Shown: positions 6,194 through 11,193 of the stretch, piece by piece
How the letters are laid out: every line of letters begins with the position of its first letter
How positions within the stretch are numbered: position 1 is the stretch's first letter
NCBI GenBank assembly: GCA_030151845.1
Contig: JASLCM010000072.1
Span: 1 to 11,653 of the forward strand
DNA length: 11,653 bases
DNA from: Bacteroides sp.
Lineage (GTDB): Bacteria; Bacteroidota; Bacteroidia; Bacteroidales; Bacteroidaceae
Reading direction: 5' to 3'
Program-made: the position numbers and the translations under genes
The notes under the pieces: generated by a model
Seen by the model: only the letters and a program-made list of their open reading frames with translations
What the model was told of the DNA's origin: nothing
Database searches by the model: none

Positions 6194-7654
6194 ATGAAAA
6201 AAAGATTAGGTTTATTTATAGCGATGTTGTTGTTGATAGTTTCAACTGAAACATTTGCGGGAGGATTGCTGACGAATACAAATCAGCACGTCTCTTATTT
6301 AAGATCGATTGCTCGAGGAGCATCAACAGAGATAGATGCAGCTTACTTCAATCCTGCAGGGTTGACATTAATGAAGGAGGGCTTTCACTTCTCGTTTAAT
6401 GGACAAAGTATCTTTCAGACTAGAACCATAAACTCCACTTTTGGTAACGAACAGTTTCTTGGTTTTGGAGGATTTGGTGAAAAACAAACAAAAGAGTATA
6501 AAGGAGAGGCAGCAGTTCCTCTACTGCCAAGCCTATATGGAGTTTACAGACGAGGAAATTGGGCTTTTTCTGCTCATTTTGCGATGACAGGTGGAGGAGG
6601 AAAAGCTACATTTAATAACGGATTAGGTTCTTTTGAATCTCTGGTAGCAGCACATATGGAAGGGTTATATAAGAAAATTCCAGGAACAAGCAACTACTCG
6701 TTGGATAGTTTTATGGAGGGAAAACAGTTAATCTTTGGCTTACAAATGGGTGCTGCCTATAAGATTAATGATAACTTCTCTGCATATGGAGGGATTCGTA
6801 TGAATTATGTGAATAACGGCTACTACGGGTATATTAGAAATATTAGTGCCAACTTGGGTGGTGGAAAAATGGTTGCTTTGAATCCTTACTTCACTGAAGT
6901 GGCTGCACAGTATGAAGCAGGAGCGGTACTTGCAGAAGCAGCAGGAGACAGTGAGAAGGCGACAGAGCTTAGAGCGCAGGCAGCTGCTGCCACACAAGTA
7001 GCAAAATCTAGTGAAGATATAGAGTTAGATAGTTCGCAATCTGGTTGGGGGGTAACCCCCATTTTAGGAGTGAACTTTAACTGGAAAAAGTTAAATGTAG
7101 GAGTGAAGTATGAATTCAATACTCGCTTAAATGTAGAGAATAAAACAAAGGGAAAAGGGCTAGGAGCACAGTTGTTCCCCGATGGTGTGAATACACCACA
7201 TGACATTCCAAGCTTGCTTAGTGTAGGTGCCTCTTACCAATTAATACCAACAGTTAAAGCCGCTGTAAGTTATCATCACTTCTTCGACACCCATGCTAAG
7301 ATGGCTAATAATCGCCAGAATCACATTAATAAGGGTACAAACGAATATATGGCAGGTATAGAATGGGATGTATGTGATTGGGCTCAAATAAGTACAGGTA
7401 TTCAGCGAACAGTTTATGATGTTTCTGACGATTATCAAAACGACATGAGCTTTGCTGTTAGCTCAAACTCTTATGGAGTAGGAGCTGGTTTTATGTTGGC
7501 AAAGAACTTAAAACTGAATGTTGCTTATTTTTGGACGAACTATGGAAGCTACACCAAAGAATCCATAAATTACAACGGTACAGGACTTCCTGGGAGTGAT
7601 GTTTATACCCGAACAAATAAAGTTTTCGGTGTAGGATTAGACTACTCCTTCTAG
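6194..7654 (+). CDS. OmpP1/FadL/TodX-family outer-membrane transporter
   Basis: A 486-residue beta-barrel protein for diffusion of hydrophobic compounds (long-chain fatty acids, aromatics) across the outer membrane. Residues 1-22 are a signal peptide (KKR, hydrophobic core, cut near TFA-GG). The mature N-terminus carries the family's hatch-domain hallmark 'SIARGASTEIDAAYFNPAGLT' (quoted parts: 'GASTEIDAAYFNPAGLT', 41-57), with NPAGL conserved. Repeated amphipathic strands follow, and the C-terminus 'FGVGLDYSF' ends in Phe, as outer-membrane barrels do for BAM recognition. Residues about 234-275 form an Ala/Glu-rich helical insertion between predicted strands, probably an extracellular or hatch-associated loop. 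The gene is monocistronic in appearance: its own -7 box upstream and a long gene-free stretch downstream. The actual substrate is unknown; fatty acids are the usual default. Confidence 0.9.
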   Translation: MKKRLGLFIAMLLLIVSTETFAGGLLTNTNQHVSYLRSIARGASTEIDAAYFNPAGLTLMKEGFHFSFNGQSIFQTRTINSTFGNEQFLGFGGFGEKQTKEYKGEAAVPLLPSLYGVYRRGNWAFSAHFAMTGGGGKATFNNGLGSFESLVAAHMEGLYKKIPGTSNYSLDSFMEGKQLIFGLQMGAAYKINDNFSAYGGIRMNYVNNGYYGYIRNISANLGGGKMVALNPYFTEVAAQYEAGAVLAEAAGDSEKATELRAQAAAATQVAKSSEDIELDSSQSGWGVTPILGVNFNWKKLNVGVKYEFNTRLNVENKTKGKGLGAQLFPDGVNTPHDIPSLLSVGASYQLIPTVKAAVSYHHFFDTHAKMANNRQNHINKGTNEYMAGIEWDVCDWAQISTGIQRTVYDVSDDYQNDMSFAVSSNSYGVGAGFMLAKNLKLNVAYFWTNYGSYTKESINYNGTGLPGSDVYTRTNKVFGVGLDYSF

Positions 7655-7683
7655 AGTAACTAAAAACAGCTATAGTATTTATA

Positions 7684-7783
7684 CCCTTCACTAGTTCTTT
7701 TGCTTAAATATTCAATTCCATCCATCTCTCTTTAAGGTTTATGTCTTGAAATTTAGAGCAATAGTAAGAGAACTAGTGAAGGG
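7684..7783. repeat. 100-bp unit bounded by perfect 15-bp inverted repeats
   Basis: CCCTTCACTAGTTCT at 7684-7698 is exactly repeated in inverse at 7769-7783, with a 70-bp A/T-rich interior that encodes nothing. Beyond the perfect arms the interior arms keep some similarity (TTGCTTAAAT against TTGCTCTAAAT in inverse). It may be a fold-back transcript end of the FadL-like gene or a small non-autonomous (MITE-like) element. Flanking sequence shows only TTATA against TTGTA, not a true target duplication. Confidence 0.6.
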
Positions 7784-7840
7784 TTGTACTTTAAGTCCAA
7801 CCTTTAAAAGCTAGTAACTTTACAAGCATCTGTCTTTATG

Positions 7841-7888
7841 CTTTCACCCGAAACCTTTTATCTTCTCGGTGAAAGGTAAGAGACCTTT
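7841..7888 (+). repeat. Pair of overlapping, mutually exclusive hairpins
   Basis: CTTTCACC(C)GA at 7841-7851 pairs with TCGGTGAAAG at 7866-7875 (one bulged C). AAAGGT at 7872-7877 pairs with ACCTTT at 7883-7888. The two stems share the AAAG at 7872-7875, so only one can form fully at a time. They lie upstream of the yhhQ -7 box, so they act, if at all, in a transcript from further upstream or as DNA sites. Confidence 0.35.
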
Positions 7889-7933
7889 AACAATTCTTTT
7901 ACTTTCTTTTTTATTTGCCGATTAAAATGTATT

Positions 7934-7941
7934 TATATTTG
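7934..7941 (+). promoter_or_regulatory. Bacteroidota -7 promoter box for yhhQ-queF
   Basis: TATATTTG matches TAnnTTTG. Transcription would start near 7948, giving a leader of about 96 nt before the ATG at 8044, long enough to contain the leader hairpin and the whole preQ1 aptamer. A TTTG at 7914-7917 is present, but its 16-bp spacing is shorter than the usual 19-21. Confidence 0.6.
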
Positions 7942-7950
7942 CACCCCGAA

Positions 7951-7969
7951 AAGAAAGAGAGTCTTTCTT
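7951..7969 (+). other. 8-bp leader hairpin in the yhhQ mRNA
   Basis: AAGAAAGA, GAG loop, TCTTTCTT: a perfect stem that would sit within a few bases of the predicted 5' end of the transcript. A 5'-end hairpin of this kind could protect the mRNA. It is too far from the start codon to act on initiation directly. Confidence 0.4.
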
Positions 7970-8010
7970 AGTTTTATGGATATCATATAAACTCTATTAC
8001 TAACCGTAAT

Positions 8011-8040
8011 CGTGTGCTTGAACACCACGTAAAAAACAAG
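8011..8040 (+). promoter_or_regulatory. Putative preQ1-I riboswitch aptamer directly before the yhhQ start codon
   Basis: Senses the queuosine precursor preQ1. The parts follow the class-I plan in order: P1 5' strand CGTG (8011-8014), TG spacer, pseudoknot strand CTTG (8017-8020), loop AACA, the ligand-pairing C (8025), P1 3' strand CACG (8026-8029), A-rich tail TAAAAAA (8030-8036), and pseudoknot strand CAAG (8037-8040). All four P1 pairs and all four pseudoknot pairs are Watson-Crick. P1 is one pair shorter than in the B. subtilis example. The aptamer ends 3 nt before the ATG at 8044, so bound ligand would hide the A-rich initiation region. Translational repression of yhhQ, and through it queF, is the expected effect. 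The gene pair it precedes is exactly the preQ1 pathway, which supports the call. Confidence 0.77.
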
Positions 8041-8043
8041 AAT

Positions 8044-8724
8044 ATGAATAAAAAAGTATCATTACCTTTCATGCTATTAGGTATCTTATTTAATGTATGC
8101 CTAATCACATCAAATCTTCTAGAGACCAAAATTATCGATATCTTCGGTATAACAGTCACAGCAGGTTTACTTGTTTTCCCAATTTCTTACATTATAAACG
8201 ACTGCATAGCCGAGGTTTGGGGCTTTAAAAAAGCTCGCCTCATTATATGGAGTGGGTTTATTATGAACTTCTTCGTTATCGCTGTTTCACAGTTGGCGGT
8301 CTATCTGCCCGCAGCCTCTTACTGGGAGGGAGAAGAGCACTTTAACTTCGTCTTTGGTCTAGCTCCACGCATAGCAGCAGCTAGTCTTTTAGCCTTTCTA
8401 GTTGGTTCTTTCTTAAATGCTTATGTAATGAGTAAGATGAAAGTTGCCACACAAGGAAAAGGATTTTCTGCCCGTGCTATTTGGTCTACTATTGTAGGAG
8501 AAACAGCCGACTCATTGATTTTCTTTCCTATAGCCTTTGGTGGAATTATAGGTGGAAAAGAGTTGATTATGTTGATGGGAGTACAAATAGTACTAAAGTC
8601 GGCCTACGAAGTAGTTATTCTTCCAATAACCATACAGGTGGTAAAATATATTAAAAAAATTGATGGAAGCGATGTATATGATGAAGATATATCGTATAAT
8701 GTACTGAAAATAAAAGACCTATAA
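8044..8724 (+). CDS. yhhQ: Queuosine precursor transporter, YhhQ (COG1738) family
   Basis: Inner-membrane importer of the deazaguanine precursors preQ0/preQ1 used to make queuosine in tRNA wobble position 34. The protein has 226 residues from ATG 8044. A GTG ten codons upstream (8014) keeps the frame but lies inside the riboswitch stem and encodes a polar, unconserved extension, so it is rejected. Six membrane segments are visible, near residues 8-27, 33-55, 65-85, 105-128, 145-165 and 170-195. Family signatures are 'SNLLETKIIDIFG', 'FPISYIINDCIAEVWGFKKAR' (in parts 'FPISYIINDCIAEVWG') and 'GETADSLIFFPIAF'. queF begins 11 nt after the stop, so the two form an operon under the upstream aptamer and -7 box. 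No queC, queD or queE is nearby. Whether the cell imports preQ0, preQ1 or queuine cannot be decided from sequence. Confidence 0.93.
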   Translation: MNKKVSLPFMLLGILFNVCLITSNLLETKIIDIFGITVTAGLLVFPISYIINDCIAEVWGFKKARLIIWSGFIMNFFVIAVSQLAVYLPAASYWEGEEHFNFVFGLAPRIAAASLLAFLVGSFLNAYVMSKMKVATQGKGFSARAIWSTIVGETADSLIFFPIAFGGIIGGKELIMLMGVQIVLKSAYEVVILPITIQVVKYIKKIDGSDVYDEDISYNVLKIKDL

Positions 8725-8735
8725 AACGTATTATT

Positions 8736-9191
8736 ATGTCAAAACAGACAGAGTCATTAACTCTTTTAGGAGGTAAAACTGAATACCGTCAAGATTATGC
8801 GCCAGAAGTACTTGAGGCCTTTGAAAACAAGCATCCAGATCACGACTATTGGGTTAAATTTAACTGCCCAGAGTTCACAAGCTTATGTCCAATAACAGGT
8901 CAGCCTGATTTTGCTGAGATAGTGATTAGCTATATCCCAGGAAGGAAAATGGTAGAGAGCAAAAGCCTAAAACTTTACCTTTTTAGCTTTAGAAACCATG
9001 GAGCTTTTCATGAAGACTGTGTAAATGTAATCATGCAAGATCTAATAAAATTAATGAATCCTAAATACATTGAAGTTACAGGAATATTTACCCCTCGGGG
9101 AGGAATATCCATTCATCCATACACTAACTTCGGACAGCCTAACTCCACGTATGAAGAGATGGCTCGGCTAAGAATGTTAAATCACCACTAA
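8736..9191 (+). CDS. queF: NADPH-dependent 7-cyano-7-deazaguanine (preQ0) reductase, short QueF type
   Basis: Reduces the nitrile of preQ0 to the primary amine of preQ1 with two NADPH, in queuosine synthesis. The protein is of the short, unimodular tunnelling-fold type (151 residues). Cys51 in 'FTSLCPITGQPDFA' is the nucleophile that forms the thioimide with substrate, and Asp58 is the proton donor. The QueF motif 'ESKSLKLYLFSFRNHG' (Glu74 onward) binds NADPH, and His92-Glu93 in 'AFHEDCVN' recognise the base. All catalytic residues are present. It follows yhhQ by 11 nt and shares its promoter. Pairing an importer with the reductase suggests that imported preQ0 is turned into preQ1, the ligand of the riboswitch in front of the operon, so the circuit would be product feedback. 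It ends convergently 5 bp from the rlmH stop. Confidence 0.96.
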   Translation: MSKQTESLTLLGGKTEYRQDYAPEVLEAFENKHPDHDYWVKFNCPEFTSLCPITGQPDFAEIVISYIPGRKMVESKSLKLYLFSFRNHGAFHEDCVNVIMQDLIKLMNPKYIEVTGIFTPRGGISIHPYTNFGQPNSTYEEMARLRMLNHH

Positions 9192-9210
9192 TTGTTCTAT
9201 TCATGGTGAT
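9181..9210. terminator. Hairpin spanning the convergent queF and rlmH ends
   Basis: ATCACCA (9181-9187) and TGGTGAT (9204-9210) pair across a 16-base loop that contains both stop codons. It lacks a T-run on either side, so it is at best a weak bidirectional transcript end. The His codons of both C-termini build it. Confidence 0.35.
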
Positions 9211-9670
9211 AGGGGCTATTATTTAAAATGCTTAAGGCACGGTAAAGTTGTTCAATGAATATGACCCGTATCATCTGATGGGAGAAAGTCATTTTAGATA
9301 AAGCTATTTTTTCGGCCGCCAGGTTATAAATATCAGTAGAAAAACCATAAGGTCCACCAATAATGAAGACAAGTCTTTTATTAACGGTGGACATTTTCTT
9401 TTCCATCCATTTCGCAAAATTTACTGAACTAAACTCACTTCCTTTTTCATCCAACAACACAATATGATCTCCAGGTTGTAAAACCTTTCGTAGCAGGTCG
9501 GCCTCTTGTTTTTTTTGAATCTCTTGCGATAAGCGCTTGGTGTTTTTTAAATCGGGAAGAACGACCAACTCAAAGTTCATCATCCGATCAATTCGTTTAA
9601 TATACTCAGCTATAGCCTCTTTGTCGTATGTAGCCGTTGTCTTTCCTTGTACAATAAAAAGGGTTTTCAT
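9197..9670 (-). CDS. rlmH: 23S rRNA (pseudouridine-1915 N3) methyltransferase, SPOUT family
   Basis: Methylates N3 of pseudouridine 1915 in helix 69 of 23S rRNA with S-adenosylmethionine. With ATG at 9670 the product has 157 residues, as expected (E. coli 155), and starts MKTLFIVQGKTTATY like the family's 'MK...VGKT'. A GTG nine codons upstream would start inside the -7 box at 9695-9702 and is rejected. Conserved parts are 'LVVLPDLKN', 'HIVLLDEKGSEFSSVNFA', the SAM-binding knot 'FIIGGPYGFS', and 'MTFSHQMIRVIFIEQLYRA' at the C-terminal knot, ending with 'YHHE' (usual YHHx). It sits convergent to queF and divergent from the DUF4783-nadC pair. Its own -7 box overlaps the same 100-bp intergenic region. 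Confidence 0.95.
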   Translation of the reverse strand: MKTLFIVQGKTTATYDKEAIAEYIKRIDRMMNFELVVLPDLKNTKRLSQEIQKKQEADLLRKVLQPGDHIVLLDEKGSEFSSVNFAKWMEKKMSTVNKRLVFIIGGPYGFSTDIYNLAAEKIALSKMTFSHQMIRVIFIEQLYRALSILNNSPYHHE

Positions 9671-9694
9671 ACTACCTGGTTTTGAAAATAAGTG

Positions 9695-9702
9695 CAAAAA
9701 TA
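9695..9702 (-). promoter_or_regulatory. Bacteroidota -7 box for rlmH
   Basis: The minus strand reads TATTTTTG, a match to TAnnTTTG, 24 bp before the chosen rlmH ATG. Transcription would start near 9688, which excludes the longer GTG reading at 9697. Confidence 0.55.
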
Positions 9703-9734
9703 GTCCTTTTTTATATTTCTTTACTATAAATGCT

Positions 9735-9742
9735 TACCTTTG
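9735..9742 (+). promoter_or_regulatory. Bacteroidota -7 box for the DUF4783-nadC pair
   Basis: TACCTTTG matches TAnnTTTG, 25 bp before the ATG at 9768. Together with 9695-9702 it makes a face-away promoter pair whose -7 boxes are only 32 bp apart, so the -33 regions must overlap. Confidence 0.65.
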
Positions 9743-9767
9743 TCTTATTATCAACAAGAATGAATAG

Positions 9768-10169
9768 ATGAGTAAAAGGATTTATACATCAGTTGTTTTT
9801 TTACTTCTATCCCTTTTTTTGATTCAAGCACAAAACTATCCAAAATCTACAGTTGTTGCTTTTCAAAAGGGAGATGCTAAACTTTTACAGCCTTTAGTTG
9901 GCGAAGAGGTAGCCCTTCATCTACTGAATCAAAAGGTATTAACCCCACAAAAGGTAATTGTATCTTTAGGAGAGTTTTTTAAAGAGAATCCTGTTCTTTC
10001 TTTTGAATTGAAACATGAGGGGGAACGAGCAGAGTCTAGCTATTTTATAGGAAGCTTAACCACCAAGACTGGCGTGTACCGAGTAAACTGCTTTTTTAAA
10101 CGAATTGAAAACAATATAGTTATACATCAAATAAGAATAGATAAAGCAAATGGACAAGTTAATAGATAA
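9768..10169 (+). CDS. Small secreted DUF4783-family protein
   Basis: A 133-residue protein with a signal peptide (residues 1-21, KR then a long hydrophobic core, cut near QAQ-NYP). The remaining 110 residues are a small alpha+beta domain: an N-terminal helix 'TVVAFQKGDAKLLQPLVGEEVALHL' (in parts 'AFQKGDAKLLQPL'), then 'VSLGEFFKENP', and strands 'SSYFIGSLTTKTGVYRVNCFF' and 'NIVIHQIRIDK'. This order suggests an NTF2-like fold, consistent with what is known for DUF4783 (Bacteroidota only). No catalytic residues are recognisable, so binding or a structural role in the periplasm is possible but unproven. Its last 20 bases overlap the start of nadC in another frame, so translation of the two is probably coupled. 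I recall the rlmH-DUF4783-nadC neighbourhood as common in Bacteroidota. Confidence 0.82.
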   Translation: MSKRIYTSVVFLLLSLFLIQAQNYPKSTVVAFQKGDAKLLQPLVGEEVALHLLNQKVLTPQKVIVSLGEFFKENPVLSFELKHEGERAESSYFIGSLTTKTGVYRVNCFFKRIENNIVIHQIRIDKANGQVNR

Positions 10170-10989
10170 ACTTATTGATTTAGCTTTTGCCGAGGATATT
10201 GGCGATGGTGATCATACAACCTTATCCTGTATTCCTGCAACAGCTATGGGGAAATCGAAGCTTTTAATTAAAGAGGCTGGAGTTTTAGCTGGGGTGGAGA
10301 TGGCTAAAGAAATTTTTCATCGTTTCGACCCAACAATGAAAGTAGAGGTGTTCCTAGAAGATGGGGCCGAAGTAAAACCTGGTGATATTGCCTTAGTAGT
10401 AGAAGGCAAAGTGCAGTCATTGCTTCAAACAGAGCGACTCATGTTGAATGTAATGCAACGTATGAGTGGTATAGCTACTATGACAAGAAAGTACGTTAAC
10501 GCATTAGAGGGGACAAAGACAAAGGTTTTAGATACTCGAAAAACAACACCAGGGTTGCGTATGTTAGAAAAAGCAGCGGTTAAAATAGGTGGTGGTGTAA
10601 ATCATAGAATCGGGTTGTTCGATATGATTTTATTAAAAGATAACCATGTAGATTTTGCTGGGGGTATTAAGCAGGCAATTGAACGTGCTCAAAACTACTG
10701 CAAAGAGAATAAAAAAGAGTTAAAGATAGAGATCGAGGTACGTAATTTTGAGGAGTTGAATCAAGTCCTTGAAGTGGGAGGCGTAGATCGTATTATGTTA
10801 GATAACTTCTCTACCGAAGATACTAAAAAAGCGGTAGCGATTATAGCTGGTAAATACGAAACAGAATCTTCTGGTGGTATAACTTTTGAAACCTTACGTT
10901 CGTATGCAGAATGTGGAGTAGATTACATTTCTGTTGGAGCCTTAACCCACTCCGTAAAAGGATTAGATATGAGCTTAAAGGCATGTTAA
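10150..10989 (+). CDS. nadC: Nicotinate-nucleotide pyrophosphorylase (quinolinate phosphoribosyltransferase)
   Basis: Converts quinolinate and PRPP to nicotinate mononucleotide with release of CO2, the entry step from the de novo branch into NAD synthesis. The 279-residue length is normal. The type II PRTase pattern is complete: 'FAEDIGDGDHTTL' at 13-25, 'LLQTERLMLNVMQRMSGIAT' at 91-110, the Arg-rich 'LDTRKTTPGLR' at 127-137, 'KAAVKIGGGVNHRIGL' at 141-156, 'ILLKDNHV' at 160-167, 'IEIEVRN' at 193-199, 'IMLDNF' at 215-220 and 'ESSGGI' at 239-244, ending in 'YISVGALTHSVKGLDMSLK'. The ATG at 10150 is the only start that keeps the N-terminal helix, so the 20-bp overlap with the DUF4783 gene is real. 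No nadA or nadB is in the window. A strong terminator follows 26 nt after the stop. Confidence 0.97.
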   Translation: MDKLIDKLIDLAFAEDIGDGDHTTLSCIPATAMGKSKLLIKEAGVLAGVEMAKEIFHRFDPTMKVEVFLEDGAEVKPGDIALVVEGKVQSLLQTERLMLNVMQRMSGIATMTRKYVNALEGTKTKVLDTRKTTPGLRMLEKAAVKIGGGVNHRIGLFDMILLKDNHVDFAGGIKQAIERAQNYCKENKKELKIEIEVRNFEELNQVLEVGGVDRIMLDNFSTEDTKKAVAIIAGKYETESSGGITFETLRSYAECGVDYISVGALTHSVKGLDMSLKAC

Positions 10990-11014
10990 TGGCTTAAAAA
11001 TGTAATTATGATAT

Positions 11015-11061
11015 AAAAACTCTCGTTTTCATGTTAAAATGTATGGACGAGAGTTTTTTTT
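11015..11061 (+). terminator. Intrinsic terminator after nadC
   Basis: AAAAACTCTCGT pairs perfectly with ACGAGAGTTTTT (12 bp, loop of 20), followed by further T residues. It ends the DUF4783-nadC transcript. Confidence 0.9.
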
Positions 11062-11106
11062 AACTTATATTAGCAGGATATTAACTGAGATAGTCTACAA
11101 AGTTTT

Positions 11107-11145
11107 GTTTTACGACCAACTCTTTCTTATTGTTGGCTGTAAAAC
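11107..11145. repeat. Imperfect inverted repeat before the lipoprotein gene
   Basis: GTTTTACGACCAAC (11107-11120) pairs with GTTGGCTGTAAAAC (11132-11145) around an 11-base loop; 12 of 14 pairs are Watson-Crick and one is G-U. No T-run follows on either strand, so it is not a standard terminator. It lies 49 bp before the next start codon and may be an operator or leader structure. Confidence 0.45.
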
Positions 11146-11193
11146 GGGGTAGAAGGTCAGTGGTTTTATTGGGTTAGTTTGATAGGTAGATAT

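Larger units (their letters stand above)
7655..8010. other. Gene-free stretch between the FadL-like gene and yhhQ, rich in inverted repeats
   Basis: No convincing reading frame is present on either strand. In order it holds a 15-bp inverted repeat with a 70-bp spacer (7684-7783), nested complementary segments CTTTAAGGTT (7730-7739) and AACCTTTAAAAG (7799-7810), two mutually exclusive hairpins (7841-7888), a -7 box (7934-7941), and the yhhQ leader. In the leader are an 8-bp hairpin (7951-7969) and a 5-bp hairpin ATTAC-TAACC-GTAAT (7996-8010) that abuts the riboswitch aptamer. The first part presumably contains the 3' end of the FadL-like transcript, though no T-tailed terminator stands out. 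Confidence 0.6.

Noticed and set aside
6740..7206. Open frames on the strand opposite the FadL-like gene (also at 1256-1498 and 3017-3226 opposite other genes)
   Set aside because: They are antisense to well-supported genes, have biased composition (Cys/Ser/Ala-rich), and show no domain or initiation signal.
9671..9697. GTG start giving nine extra residues to RlmH
   Set aside because: It begins inside the -7 box and before the predicted transcript start; RlmH proteins start at the MKTLFIV position.
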